Shown here: positions 25,451-38,923 of the stretch, piece after piece
How positions within the stretch are numbered: the stretch's first letter is position 1
Layout: every line of letters begins with the position of its first letter
Assembly: GCF_030295325.1 (NCBI RefSeq)
Contig: NZ_AP027059.1
Location: 496,001 to 560,000, forward strand
Length of the DNA stretch: 64,000 nucleotides
Reading direction: 5' to 3'
From: Haliovirga abyssi
Lineage (GTDB): Bacteria; Fusobacteriota; Fusobacteriia; Fusobacteriales; Haliovirgaceae
Translations under genes and position numbers: made by a program
Notes under the pieces: model-generated
What the model was told of the DNA's origin: nothing
The model's input: the letters and a program-made list of their open reading frames with translations, nothing else
Database searches by the model: none

Positions 25451-26725
25451 ATGGAGATGTTAGGAATTATTTTAGCAGGTGGAAGAGGTTCAAGACTTGA
25501 TATTTTATCATATCATAGAGCGAAACCGGGGGTACCTTTTGCAGGGAAATTTAGAATTATTGATTTTGCATTAAGTAATTGTGTTAATTCAGGCATTTAT
25601 GATATTGCAATTTTAACTCAATATTTACCATTGTCTTTAAATGAACATATTGGAATGGGAAATCCGTGGGATTTAGACAGGAAAAATGCAGGAGTAACAT
25701 TATTACAGCCATATACAGGATTAAGTAAAAAAGGTTGGTATATGGGAACTGCAGATGCAGTATTACAAAATCTTCGTTATCTTAAAAGAAAAAATCCAAA
25801 GTATACTTTGATATTATCAGGAGATCATGTTTATAAAATGGATTATAAAAAAATGTTGGATTTTCATAAAAAAAATGGTGCTTCTCTTACAATAGCTTCT
25901 CAAAGAGTTCCAATGGAAGATGCTCATAGATTTGGACTGTTGGAATATAATGATAATATGAAAATAGAAGCGTTCAAAGAAAAGCCAGAGAATCCTACTA
26001 CTAATTTGGCTTCTATGGGGATATATATATTTAATACAGATGTATTAATAAAAAAATTAGAAGAGAATAGAGATATTCCAGAATTGGACTTTGGAAAACA
26101 TATAATACCTGGAATGATAAATGAAGATGAAGTATATGCATATGAATTTGAAGGATATTGGCAAGATGTAGGGACTTATGATTCTTATTGGGAAGCGAAT
26201 TTGGCATTAACAGAATCATATGAAAAGATAGAATTAGATATGTATGATAAGGATTGGCTTATACAAACTAGAAGTGAAGAGAAACCTGGAGTAAAATTTG
26301 GAATTAATACTAAAGCTGTACAAAGTATAATCTGTAATGGATGTATAATTACAGGAGAAGTAGAAAAAAGTGTATTAGGACCAGGAGTAGTTGTAGAGCC
26401 AGGAGCAGTAGTAAAAAATTCAATAATATTTAATGATACAGTTATAAAAAAAGGCGCAATAATAGATAGAGCGATAATAGATAAAGAAGTTGTGATTGGT
26501 GAAAATTGTAAAATAGGTTATGGTGACGATATGACACCAAATGAAGAAAAACCAAAATTATTAAGTAGTGGATTAACTGTAATAGCAAAAGGAGTAAAAG
26601 TTCCATCTAATACAATAATAGGTAGAAACTGTAGGATATTTTCAAAAGTTAAAGAAGAGGCTTTTTCTTCAGGAAATATTAAAAGTGGAACTACAATAGA
26701 ACCGTTAGAAAAAACAGAAGATTAG
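25451..26725 (+). CDS. glgC: Glucose-1-phosphate adenylyltransferase, second copy
   Basis: A 424-residue paralogue of the gene at 17269. It keeps GIILAGGRGSRLD, HRAKPGVPFAGKFRIIDFAL, DHVYKMDYKKM, the EKP motif and GYWQDVGTYD, so it appears catalytic. The C-terminal beta-helix repeats span about 290-390. In many Firmicutes two such subunits (GlgC and GlgD) form a heterotetramer, and a mixed enzyme is possible here. It is followed by glgA, but a terminator and a new promoter separate them, so the two are independently controlled. AGGAGGGG precedes the ATG. Confidence 0.93.
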   Translation: MEMLGIILAGGRGSRLDILSYHRAKPGVPFAGKFRIIDFALSNCVNSGIYDIAILTQYLPLSLNEHIGMGNPWDLDRKNAGVTLLQPYTGLSKKGWYMGTADAVLQNLRYLKRKNPKYTLILSGDHVYKMDYKKMLDFHKKNGASLTIASQRVPMEDAHRFGLLEYNDNMKIEAFKEKPENPTTNLASMGIYIFNTDVLIKKLEENRDIPELDFGKHIIPGMINEDEVYAYEFEGYWQDVGTYDSYWEANLALTESYEKIELDMYDKDWLIQTRSEEKPGVKFGINTKAVQSIICNGCIITGEVEKSVLGPGVVVEPGAVVKNSIIFNDTVIKKGAIIDRAIIDKEVVIGENCKIGYGDDMTPNEEKPKLLSSGLTVIAKGVKVPSNTIIGRNCRIFSKVKEEAFSSGNIKSGTTIEPLEKTED

Positions 26726-26731
26726 AAAATT

Positions 26732-26759
26732 ACGCAGCTTAAAAGAGCTGCGTTTTTTT
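26732..26759 (+). terminator. Terminator between glgC and glgA
   Basis: ACGCAGCTT (26732-26740) pairs with GAGCTGCGT (26745-26753) around AAAA, followed by T6. Confidence 0.88.
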
Positions 26760-26768
26760 GAAAAAAAA

Positions 26769-26797
26769 TTGATTTCTTGTAAATGACAAGGTATAAT
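26769..26797 (+). promoter_or_regulatory. glgA promoter
   Basis: TTGATT (26769-26774) and TATAAT (26792-26797) with a 17-bp spacer. CTTGT...ACAAG forms a small inverted repeat inside the spacer. Confidence 0.7.
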
Positions 26798-26839
26798 TTG
26801 CATTAGAAGAGGTTAAAGAATTGAAAATGGAGGGATTTT

Positions 26840-28255
26840 ATGAAAATTTTATATGTTGCATCAGAAGTAGTGCCATTTATAAAAACAGGTGGATTAGCAG
26901 ATGTAGCGGGAGCATTACCAAAAGCATTAAAAAAATTAGGGAATGATGTAAGAGTTATATTGCCATTATATAAACAAATTAATGAAGATTATAAAAAAGA
27001 TATGAAAGTGGTAGCAGAGTTTAATATGGAATTTGGAGGAAAACAAGAAAAAACTATAATAAAAAAAATTGATAACTATGATTTTCCAGTTTACTTTTTA
27101 GAAAATAGTTACTTTTTTGAAAGAGAAAATTTATATGAAAATGATGATAGAGATATACAGTTTTCTTATTTTTCGAAAGTAGTATTGGAAATATTAGATA
27201 AAATAGATTTTATTCCTAATGTTATTCATGCGAATGATTGGCAAACTGGATTAATAAGTTTAATTTTGAAAAAAGAATATCCACAATATAAAGAGATTAA
27301 AACAGTATATACAATACATAATTTGAGGTATCAAGGTTTTTTTGAAAATAATATTAGTGATTATTTTAATTATGAAGAAATAAAAGATAAAAAATATTTG
27401 AATTTTATGAAACTCGGAATATTAAATTCTGATATATTAAATACAGTTAGTAAAACATATGCTAAAGAAATTCAAACAGATTATTTTGGAGAAGGGTTAA
27501 ATAATATACTGAAAAGCAGAGCAAAGGATTTATATGGAATTGTAAATGGGATTGATATGGATTATTTTAATCCAGCAACGGATAAAACAATATTTAAAAA
27601 TTATGATAGTAAAAGTATAAATGACAAATATGAAAATAAACTAGGTATGCAAAAAGAAGTTGGATTAAAAGAAGACAAAAATACTCCTATTATAGGTTTA
27701 GTATCGAGATTAGTTCCAGAAAAAGGATTGGATTTAATAGTTCATGTTTTTGATGAAATTTTAAAAGATGATGTTCAATTTATAGTTTTAGGTTCTGGAA
27801 TGGATAAATATGAGGATTATTTTTTAGATTTACAAGAGAAATATCCAGATAAAGTTAGAGTAAAAATAGGATATGATGCGAATTTTGCAAATAAAATTTA
27901 TGCATGTAGTGATATGTTTCTTATGCCTTCGTTGTTTGAACCATGCGGACTTAGTCAATTAATAAGTTTAAGATATGGAACATTGCCAATAGTAAGAGAA
28001 ACGGGTGGATTAAATGACACAGTGTTATCTTATAATGAAGATACGGATGAGGGAAATGGATTTAGTTTTACAAATATAAACGCTCACGATATGATGTATA
28101 CAATAAAAAGAGCAATAGATTTTTATAAAAACAGAAAAGATATATGGAACAAATTACTGTTAAGAGCAATGGAAGGAGATTATAGCTGGGAAAATTCTGC
28201 AAGTGAATATATGAAGCTATATGAAAAGTTAATACTAGAGAATAATAAAAATTAA
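26840..28255 (+). CDS. glgA: Glycogen synthase (ADP-glucose type)
   Basis: A GT5 glycosyltransferase that extends alpha-1,4-glucan from ADP-glucose. The 471-residue chain starts with the ADP-glucose-binding KTGGLADVAGALPKAL (residues ~14-29). It has HANDWQTGL and YTIHNLRYQG in the N-terminal lobe, and VSRLVPEKGLDL plus the PSLFEPCGLSQL donor-site block in the C-terminal lobe. Length and order are typical. GGAGGG precedes the ATG. No branching enzyme (glgB) or phosphorylase (glgP) is in the window. Confidence 0.95.
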   Translation: MKILYVASEVVPFIKTGGLADVAGALPKALKKLGNDVRVILPLYKQINEDYKKDMKVVAEFNMEFGGKQEKTIIKKIDNYDFPVYFLENSYFFERENLYENDDRDIQFSYFSKVVLEILDKIDFIPNVIHANDWQTGLISLILKKEYPQYKEIKTVYTIHNLRYQGFFENNISDYFNYEEIKDKKYLNFMKLGILNSDILNTVSKTYAKEIQTDYFGEGLNNILKSRAKDLYGIVNGIDMDYFNPATDKTIFKNYDSKSINDKYENKLGMQKEVGLKEDKNTPIIGLVSRLVPEKGLDLIVHVFDEILKDDVQFIVLGSGMDKYEDYFLDLQEKYPDKVRVKIGYDANFANKIYACSDMFLMPSLFEPCGLSQLISLRYGTLPIVRETGGLNDTVLSYNEDTDEGNGFSFTNINAHDMMYTIKRAIDFYKNRKDIWNKLLLRAMEGDYSWENSASEYMKLYEKLILENNKN

Positions 28256-28361
28256 TAAGTGATTTATTTGAAAAACCAGAACGTTTCTATTTATTTTAGC
28301 AAACAACTTTAAATAGTTTATTTTTTCTAGAAAAACAATGTAATAATAGGAGGTATGAATT

Positions 28362-30659
28362 ATGGAGAAAAATATTAAATTGGAAAAATTAAAAAAAAGT
28401 AAAAAAGCAAAGAAGAAAGTAAAAAAAGTAAAAAAAGAGAATAGGCTTAGAGACAAAATGGCAACAAAATTTATTCTATTTTTATCATTGATAATTATAG
28501 TTGTAATGGCAACTATGAGTGTATCAATAACAGGTATATTTAATAATTTTGCAAAAAATACAATAGAAGGGCAGTTAATGGATAAAATATTAGATGAAGC
28601 AAAATCAACATATCTTGCAAATGAAGAAGGTAGAAAAGGTTTATATACAAAACTAATGAATAATAAGAGGAATAATTTAGAATCATTAAATTCTCTTGTA
28701 AAAGGAACAATAAATAATTATGTGGAAGAGGAAAAAAATGGTATTTTAACTCACGAAGAAGCAATTAATAGAACGAAAGAAATAATTAGAAATATGAGAT
28801 ATGGAAAAAATGGATATTATTTTATTTATGATACAAATGGAACAAGAATTCTTTTACCAACGGCACCAGAAACTGAGGGTAAAAATTATATTGATTTGAA
28901 AGATAAAAAAGGAAAATTTTTAATTAAAGAAATAATAGAAAAAACAACCCAAGGGGATAAAATAGGAAAAAGTGGAGTTGTAGAATATTATTGGAATAAA
29001 CCTAAATTTCCAACTGCGCAATTTAAAAAATTAAGTGTATGTTTTTATATTCCAGAATGGAATTGGGTAGTAGGTACAGGGATATATTTAGATGATGTAA
29101 ATGATGAGTTAAATAGATACCAACATGAAAATTTTAACAAATTAAGAACTTTAATGTTAGCAAAGCCATTTTATGGAAAAAATAATTATCCAATGGTAAT
29201 AACAGAAAATGGAAATATATTAGTAACAAAAAAAGAAACATTATTAAATACTTATATTGAAAAAGATGGAAAAACAGGTGTTCCAATTTTAGATTTAATG
29301 AAAAAACAAGATAGTGGAGTAATTAGGTATTTTTATGGAAAAGAAGGATATAAAATATTAAAATATGAAAAAATAGGTGATAAATATTTTATGGTTTCAG
29401 TTCCTGAACAAGAACTTTTTGCACAAAGTAAAGCAATGGTTAAAAGTATGATAATAATAACAATTATTGTAATCATATCTATAATTTTTATAGTTGGAGT
29501 ATATTTTAAATTCATGATAGAAAATAGAGTTGCTAAAATTTTGGAAAAAGTCCAAATGGCTTATAAAGGGGATTTGACAACTAGAGTTAATATTAAAGGA
29601 AAAGATGAAGTTGGGCGTATAGGGAAAGTTGTAGATGATTTTATAGTAACGATGGAAAAAATAATTATAAATGTAAAAGAATTATCAAAAGTTGTTTATT
29701 TTGATAATAAAAAAATAACAGGTGAATTTAATGAGATAGTGGTAGGTAGTGATAATAACAAAGAGGATTCATTGGAAGGAATGGAAGAAATGCTTTTAAA
29801 AACATTAGATAATGTTAGAGAGCAAACTGCTGCGACAGAACAAAGTTTAGCGTCATTAGAAGAAATATCAGCTACAACAGAATCTGTAATGGAAAAAGCT
29901 AAAGATACAATAAATATATCAAAAGAAACAGTTGATGAGACTCGAATAGGTAAAGAAAATATAAATTTATTGACAAATGAAATGGAAAAAATCCAAGTAA
30001 GCTTTTTAGATTTAGAAGGAAAAACTGTAGAGCTAGTTGATTTTTCTAATAATATAGAAAGTATATTAAGTGCTATAAGTGGAGTTGCAGATCAAACTAA
30101 TCTGTTAGCATTAAACGCAGCAATAGAAGCAGCAAGAGCTGGCGAAGCAGGAAAAGGATTTGCAGTTGTGGCAAGTGAAATAAGAAAATTAGCTGAAGTA
30201 ACGGGAAAAGAAGCTGAAAAAATAGCGGATATTACAGTTAAAATAAAAGATAAAGTTAAAGATACACAAAATGCGGCTAATAACTCGGTTGAAATGGTAA
30301 AATATGGTGTTGATTATGCAGAAAATGTGGAAAAAGTTGTAGAAAATATATTTGAAAAAGCAAATGGTACTAATGAAAAAGTGGCAGAAATTGTAACTTC
30401 AATGGAAGAACAAGCTTTAGCAAGTAATGAAATAATGAAAGCAGTTCAAAATATAACAGATAATTCTGCTGGAATAGAGAGTTTTTCTAGTGATACTTAT
30501 GAAATAGCTAAAAAATCAGTGGAAAAGATAAAATCGGAATTAATTACAATAGAAAAGTTAAAAGATATGTCAAAAAGATTGTATGATGATACGGAGAAAA
30601 TAAAAACAGACAAAATTTCTGATATAAATGAAAGCAAGGGAATAAAAACAAAAAGTTAG
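28362..30659 (+). CDS. Methyl-accepting chemotaxis protein with Cache sensor domain
   Basis: A 765-residue transmembrane chemoreceptor. It opens with an unusually Lys-rich cytoplasmic stretch of about 30 residues. TM1 is at ~40-62. A large extracytoplasmic Cache-type region follows ([19 protein letters not shown], then [13 protein letters not shown] near 225-250). TM2 is near 360-383, then HAMP. The signalling domain has its conserved tip [19 protein letters not shown] at ~580-598. Cache domains usually bind small organic acids or amino acids. AGGAGG precedes the ATG. It is monocistronic, just after glgA; the ligand is unknown. Confidence 0.93.
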   Translation: MEKNIKLEKLKKSKKAKKKVKKVKKENRLRDKMATKFILFLSLIIIVVMATMSVSITGIFNNFAKNTIEGQLMDKILDEAKSTYLANEEGRKGLYTKLMNNKRNNLESLNSLVKGTINNYVEEEKNGILTHEEAINRTKEIIRNMRYGKNGYYFIYDTNGTRILLPTAPETEGKNYIDLKDKKGKFLIKEIIEKTTQGDKIGKSGVVEYYWNKPKFPTAQFKKLSVCFYIPEWNWVVGTGIYLDDVNDELNRYQHENFNKLRTLMLAKPFYGKNNYPMVITENGNILVTKKETLLNTYIEKDGKTGVPILDLMKKQDSGVIRYFYGKEGYKILKYEKIGDKYFMVSVPEQELFAQSKAMVKSMIIITIIVIISIIFIVGVYFKFMIENRVAKILEKVQMAYKGDLTTRVNIKGKDEVGRIGKVVDDFIVTMEKIIINVKELSKVVYFDNKKITGEFNEIVVGSDNNKEDSLEGMEEMLLKTLDNVREQTAATEQSLASLEEISATTESVMEKAKDTINISKETVDETRIGKENINLLTNEMEKIQVSFLDLEGKTVELVDFSNNIESILSAISGVADQTNLLALNAAIEAARAGEAGKGFAVVASEIRKLAEVTGKEAEKIADITVKIKDKVKDTQNAANNSVEMVKYGVDYAENVEKVVENIFEKANGTNEKVAEIVTSMEEQALASNEIMKAVQNITDNSAGIESFSSDTYEIAKKSVEKIKSELITIEKLKDMSKRLYDDTEKIKTDKISDINESKGIKTKS

Positions 30660-30697
30660 TGATTCTTGAAAAATAATGTTATCATGTTTGTTCTTAA

Positions 30698-30749
30698 TAG
30701 GAAAGTAAAAAAATTGTCCAGAAATTAATAAAGCGTAGCTTATTTTTTA
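30698..30749 (+). repeat. R1 dispersed repeat, internally deleted copy
   Basis: The R1 left end (TAGGAAAGTA...TTGTCCAGAAA) is joined directly to the right end (AAGCGTAGCTTATTTTTT). The central ~90 bp, including A', is missing. It lies downstream of the chemoreceptor gene. Confidence 0.7.
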
Positions 30750-30828
30750 AATAAAAAAGCTAAAAACATTACTTGTTTTATAAACGAATGTGTAAGTGCT
30801 TTTTAACTCATTCCTTATAGAGAGAAAG

Positions 30829-30874
30829 AAATACCCCATCTAAAATTTATTGATTGTTTAGATGGGGTATTTTT
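30829..30874. terminator. Bidirectional terminator
   Basis: A 16-bp perfect stem (30829-30844 with 30857-30872) with a 12-nt loop, ending in T5, sits between converging genes. Confidence 0.88.
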
Positions 30875-30893
30875 AGCAATTTTTTTAAATATC

Positions 30894-32303
30894 TTATATA
30901 AAAAACTTAATAACTTTTTGTAAAAATGTAGAATTCATTTTTTCCATCATCCAATCTTCAGCAACCATTTTATTCAGCATAGAAATAGTTGGAAATGAAT
31001 GTTGTGTCATTAAAATATCAAACATTGTAAGATTTTTTTGGATAGCTAAAATCCACTCATGTATCATTTCGCTAGCTGCTTCTCCAATAATGGTAACTCC
31101 ATAAATCTTTCCTTTTTTATTTGTTATAACTTTTATAAACCCATCTGGTTGACCATCTGCAACAGTTCTACCATAAGAAGAAAAATCTTTTTTTATAACA
31201 ATATATTTTAAGTTTTTGTTTTTAGCTGCTTTTTCTGTAAGTCCAACTTGAGCTACTTCAGGTTTTGTAAATACAGACCAAGGTACAAAATATTTACTTC
31301 TTTTAAATTTAAGTGGTAAAGGGTTAATAGCATTCATAAGAGCTAACATTCCTTGATGCATAGCAGCGTGAGATAATAGAGCGTATCCATTACAATCTCC
31401 AATAGCGTAGATATTTTTGATGTTAGTTCTCATATATTCATCTATTAAAATTCCTTTTCTATTGTATTTTATACCGGCATTTTCAAGTTTTAGTTCTTCT
31501 AATACAGGTTTTCTACCAGTTGCAATAAGAATTTTTTCAGCTTCAAATACTCCATTGCTGGTATGAGTATAAATAATATTATCTTTAACTTCTATTTTTT
31601 CTATTTTAGTACTGTTATAAACTCCTATATTTTCTTTTTTGAATTTTTTTTCTAAAAGAATTCCGGCATCTTTATCTCCTGCAGGAAGTAAATGTTCATC
31701 CATTTGTATAAGATTTATTTTGCTTCCAAGTCTTGAAAAAGCTTGAGCCATTTCTGTTCCAATAGCTCCACCACCAATTATTGTTAGTGTAGCTGGAATA
31801 TTTTCTTGTTCGAAAATATTTAAATTAGTAAGCATATTTTGTTCGGTTAAAGTTTCTACTCCTGGAATAGGTGGTATAAATGGTTCAGTTCCTGTTCCTA
31901 TAAATATTTTTTTGGCAGAATATTCTTTTCCATTTACTTTAATGGTGTTTTTATTAACAAATTCAGCAGAACCTTCATTTAATAATAAGGTTACTTTCTC
32001 AAAAGCTTTCATCATTTTTTTTCCGTTAATTCTACCTACTTTTTCTCTAACAATTCCTAAAGTTTCTTTTGTATCTGTAAAAACTTTTGCGTTAATGCCA
32101 TACTTTTTTAAATTTTGTGCTATTTGGTTAGCCTCTCCCGCTTTCAAAAGTGCCTTACTTGGAATACATCCACAATTTAAACATTCTCCGCCAACTTTTC
32201 TTTTTTCTACTGCTAAAATATCAAGTCCCATAGCAGCCCCCATAGCAGATACAGCCATCCCGGCTGGCCCCATACCAATTACAATTGCATCAAATTTTTT
32301 CAT
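30894..32303 (-). CDS. Pyridine nucleotide-disulfide oxidoreductase (dihydrolipoamide dehydrogenase/MerA-like)
   Basis: A 469-residue FAD enzyme. The FAD-binding GMGPAGMAV is at the N-terminus (about 10-18). The redox disulfide is in GGECLNCGCIPSK, which has an extra Cys between the two usual ones. The NAD(P)H site GGGAIGTEMA is near 175, and the second FAD motif is IYAIGDCNG. The C-terminal dimer domain ends with QHSFPTISM. There is no heavy-metal domain and no C-terminal Cys pair, so it is not a mercuric reductase. No 2-oxoacid dehydrogenase E1/E2 genes are adjacent, so a true E3 role is unproven. AGGAGG precedes the ATG. Confidence 0.85.
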   Translation of the reverse strand: MKKFDAIVIGMGPAGMAVSAMGAAMGLDILAVEKRKVGGECLNCGCIPSKALLKAGEANQIAQNLKKYGINAKVFTDTKETLGIVREKVGRINGKKMMKAFEKVTLLLNEGSAEFVNKNTIKVNGKEYSAKKIFIGTGTEPFIPPIPGVETLTEQNMLTNLNIFEQENIPATLTIIGGGAIGTEMAQAFSRLGSKINLIQMDEHLLPAGDKDAGILLEKKFKKENIGVYNSTKIEKIEVKDNIIYTHTSNGVFEAEKILIATGRKPVLEELKLENAGIKYNRKGILIDEYMRTNIKNIYAIGDCNGYALLSHAAMHQGMLALMNAINPLPLKFKRSKYFVPWSVFTKPEVAQVGLTEKAAKNKNLKYIVIKKDFSSYGRTVADGQPDGFIKVITNKKGKIYGVTIIGEAASEMIHEWILAIQKNLTMFDILMTQHSFPTISMLNKMVAEDWMMEKMNSTFLQKVIKFFI

Positions 32304-32385
32304 ATTACGCCTCCTTAAAAAGTATATAAATTAAATATTTATATTTATAATTAAACAAAAAAGAATAACTGCTTTATCTTTTTTA

Positions 32386-32417
32386 ATCTAAACATTTTAT
32401 TATTATAATGTTTAGAT
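32386..32417. promoter_or_regulatory. Palindromic operator candidate
   Basis: ATCTAAACATT (32386-32396) and its exact complement (32407-32417) flank a 10-bp AT spacer. It begins directly after the -10 element of the minus-strand promoter, at the expected transcript start. That is the position of a repressor operator or a 5'-end mRNA hairpin. Confidence 0.65.
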
Positions 32418-32446
32418 ATTATACATCTTTTTACTTATAATGTCAA
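32418..32446 (-). promoter_or_regulatory. Oxidoreductase gene promoter
   Basis: On the minus strand, consensus TTGACA (32446-32441) and TATAAT (32423-32418) are separated by 17 bp, about 115 bp upstream of the start codon. The remaining gap 32447-32825 is AT-rich; I see no gene in it. Confidence 0.8.
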
Positions 32447-32825
32447 TAATTGTAAAATTGATGATAAGAGATTTGCTTCTAAAATAGAACGTTATTATAA
32501 ATAAAAAAAGTTATTCAAAGTAGCTTAAATAATGTATAGTTATATATATAAATTTAGCGTTATGAAAAAAATATAATTTATAGTAAGATAAAGGATTTTG
32601 AATTGTATTTAAAAAATGTTTATTTTTATTTCTGATAATATAGTGTTTTAATCTTTAGTATAAAATATAGATATTTATAGTAACATAACTTAAAAAATAT
32701 TTATTTTTGGAATCGGAAATGTGAAGAATGGTATAAAATTATATTATAGAAATAAATTATATATTAAAATATATATTGATTTTAAAGGAGTTAAGGCACA
32801 AATATAAAAAATGCAAAAAAAGTAT

Positions 32826-32854
32826 TTGACAAAATGAGACAAGTGTGGTAATAT
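32826..32854 (+). promoter_or_regulatory. rRNA operon promoter
   Basis: TTGACA (32826-32831) and TAATAT (32849-32854) with a 17-bp spacer, about 95 bp before 16S. Downstream, GGACATTGAAAAC (32881-32893) may take part in antitermination; its first part recurs in the 16S-23S spacer at 34520-34527. Confidence 0.75.
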
Positions 32855-32892
32855 TAATCTCGTCCTCGAGAGAGGGCAAAGGACATTGAAAA

Positions 32893-32907
32893 CTTAATAG
32901 AGAGAAG
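32893..32907 (+). other. 16S processing stem, 5' arm
   Basis: CTTAATAGAGAGAAG is perfectly complementary to 34485-34499 beyond the 16S 3' end, a 15-bp RNase III-type processing stem. Confidence 0.85.
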
Positions 32908-32949
32908 TAAAGCAAACCAAGAAAAAGACAAAAAGGTGTAAAAAAATAT

Positions 32950-34469
<1,520 letters not shown>

Positions 34470-34484
34470 TAAGGAGTATAATAG

Positions 34485-34499
34485 CTTCTCTCTATTAAG
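34485..34499 (+). other. 16S processing stem, 3' arm
   Basis: Complement of 32893-32907. The 16S-23S spacer (34470-34574) carries no tRNA. Its second part, AATTGTATAGTA (34530-34541), pairs with 37549-37560 to form the 23S processing stem. Confidence 0.85.
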
Positions 34500-34574
34500 C
34501 AAGTCTTTTAGAAATAAAAGGACATTGGGAATTGTATAGTAGTAATAATAAGCAGAAGAAAAGAAGAAAAATAA

Positions 34575-37513
<2,939 letters not shown>

Positions 37514-37591
37514 TAAATAGTTTCTTTGATTAAAACTGCTTGTAATATTACTATACAATTTTGAATCTCTTTTTAAAAAAAGAATATTAAA

Positions 37592-37632
37592 GAACTGTTT
37601 AAAGAATAACGTAAGTTTATTTTTAAACGTTC
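37592..37632 (+). repeat. R2-like short hairpin between 23S and 5S
   Basis: The left arm (37592-37609) resembles the R2 left end and the right arm TTATTTTTAAACGTTC (37617-37632) the R2 right end. The two pair imperfectly. It may be a minimal R2 derivative or an rRNA processing site. Confidence 0.5.
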
Positions 37633-37651
37633 ATAAACCAATTATTATTTA

Positions 37652-37770
37652 GCTTGGTGGGTATAGCTAAAGGGGTACACCCAGTTTACATTTCGAACCT
37701 GGTAGTTAAGCCTTTATGCGCCGAAAGTACTTGACTGGTAGCGGTCTGGGAGGATAGGTCCCTGCCAAGC
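37652..37770 (+). rRNA. rrf: 5S ribosomal RNA
   Basis: About 119 nt. The ends GCTTGGTGGG and CCTGCCAAGC pair to form helix I. Internal landmarks include GGGGTACACCC and CATTTCGAACCTGGTAGTTA. Confidence 0.95.
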
Positions 37771-37791
37771 TTTAATTTATACATACTGGTT

Positions 37792-37867
37792 TCCCTGATA
37801 GCTCAGTTGGTAGAGCAGGTGGCTGTTAACCACCTTGTCACTGGTTCGAATCCGGTTCAGGGAGCCA
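37792..37867 (+). tRNA. tRNA-Asn (anticodon GTT)
   Basis: A 76-nt tRNA with encoded CCA. The acceptor TCCCTGA pairs with TCAGGGA. The anticodon arm GGTGG-CTGTTAA-CCACC has GTT at 37825-37827. The T-arm is CTGGTTCGAATCCGG. It is the last gene of the rRNA operon. Confidence 0.97.
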
Positions 37868-37907
37868 TTTTTTTATTTAATGTGGAAAGAAGAAGCAATA
37901 TTGATAA

Positions 37908-37958
37908 AATAGAGAAATATTTATAACTTATGAAATGAAGCCTAGCTTCTTTTTTTTA
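37908..37958 (+). terminator. rRNA operon terminator formed from an R1 right end
   Basis: GAGAAATATTTATAACTTAT followed by GAAGC-CTA-GCTTC (37937-37949) and at least eight T matches the right half of R1. An upstream AAGAAGC (37890-37896) can also pair with GCTTCTT (37945-37951). It is the only terminator-like structure after the tRNA. Confidence 0.65.
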
Positions 37959-37964
37959 TTTTAC

Positions 37965-37993
37965 TTGATTTTTATTAAAAAATAAATTATAAT
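37965..37993 (+). promoter_or_regulatory. Promoter of the panC-ptsI-ptsH-rpoN-ispH-rpsA operon
   Basis: TTGATT (37965-37970) and TATAAT (37988-37993) with a 17-bp spacer, 64 bp upstream of panC. Confidence 0.65.
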
Positions 37994-38057
37994 TAAGTTA
38001 ATTTAAATAAATTTGAAATATTTGAAATTTTGATTATAGTTTATTTTGGAGGATTAT

Positions 38058-38906
38058 ATGGAAATTCTAAAAGAAATAAATGTGGTAAAAGAGGTTATAA
38101 AAAAAATTAAATCGAATAATCAAAGTATAGGATTTGTTCCTACTATGGGGTATTTACATGAAGGACATTTATCTTTGTTAAAGAAAGCAAAGGAAAAATC
38201 AGATGTCCTATTTTTGAGTATATTTGTAAATCCAATCCAATTTGGACCAAATGAAGATTTAGATAAGTATCCAAGAGATTTGGAAAGAGATGTTGAGTTG
38301 GCAAAAAAAGCTGGAGTTGACTATATATTTTTCCCAAATGAATTAAAAATGTATCCACCTGGATATAGCACTTATGTAATGGTAGAAAAGTTTACGGAAG
38401 GTTTATGTGGTGCAAAACGCTTAGGGCATTTTAAAGGAGTAAGTACAATTGTATTGAAATTATTTAATATTATTAGGCCTGATATAGCTGTTTTTGGAAA
38501 AAAAGATGCTCAACAATTAAGAGTTATTGAAAAAATGGTAGAAGATTTAAATCTAGATATTGAAATTTTGGGTGGAGAGATTGTAAGAGAAAAAGATGGA
38601 TTAGCATTAAGTTCTAGAAATAAATATTTGACTTTAGAAGAAAGAAAAGAAGCTGTAGTTTTGAATAAATCTTTAGAATTAGCAGAGTTATTAATTTATA
38701 AAGGTGAAAAAAATAGCAATGTTATAATTGAAAAAGTAGAAGAATTTATAAATAGTAATTCTAATTTTGGAAAAATTGATTATGTTGAAATTGTAGATTA
38801 TAAAAACTTTGAAAAAATATCAGAATTGAGTGGAGAAATTTTAATAGCAATAGCAGTATATATTGGAAATACGAGACTAATCGATAATAGAATCTTAAAT
38901 CTATAA
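38058..38906 (+). CDS. panC: Pantothenate synthetase
   Basis: Joins pantoate and beta-alanine with ATP to make pantothenate, the precursor of CoA. The 282-residue chain has the nucleotidyltransferase motif PTMGYLHEGHLSL (HxGH type). It also has FVNPIQFGPNEDLDKYPR, FGKKDAQQLRVI and REKDGLALSSRNKYL. The ATG at 38058 has GGAGG at the right spacing; a TTG 12 bases upstream lies inside that site. panB and panD are not adjacent. It leads a compact operon; ptsI starts 17 bp downstream. Confidence 0.96.
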   Translation: MEILKEINVVKEVIKKIKSNNQSIGFVPTMGYLHEGHLSLLKKAKEKSDVLFLSIFVNPIQFGPNEDLDKYPRDLERDVELAKKAGVDYIFFPNELKMYPPGYSTYVMVEKFTEGLCGAKRLGHFKGVSTIVLKLFNIIRPDIAVFGKKDAQQLRVIEKMVEDLNLDIEILGGEIVREKDGLALSSRNKYLTLEERKEAVVLNKSLELAELLIYKGEKNSNVIIEKVEEFINSNSNFGKIDYVEIVDYKNFEKISELSGEILIAIAVYIGNTRLIDNRILNL

Positions 38907-38923
38907 GTAAAGAAGGTATTTTT

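Noticed and set aside
25451-26725. Inactive GlgD-type regulatory subunit
   Set aside because: All nucleotide- and sugar-binding motifs that can be read by eye are retained, so it is called a second GlgC.
30894-32303. Mercuric reductase
   Set aside because: It resembles MerA in fold, but has no N-terminal metal-binding domain and no C-terminal cysteine pair.
32790-32816. Sigma-54-like promoter (AGGCAC...TGCA)
   Set aside because: The spacing between the GGCAC and TGCA elements does not fit -24/-12, and the region belongs to the rRNA promoter leader.
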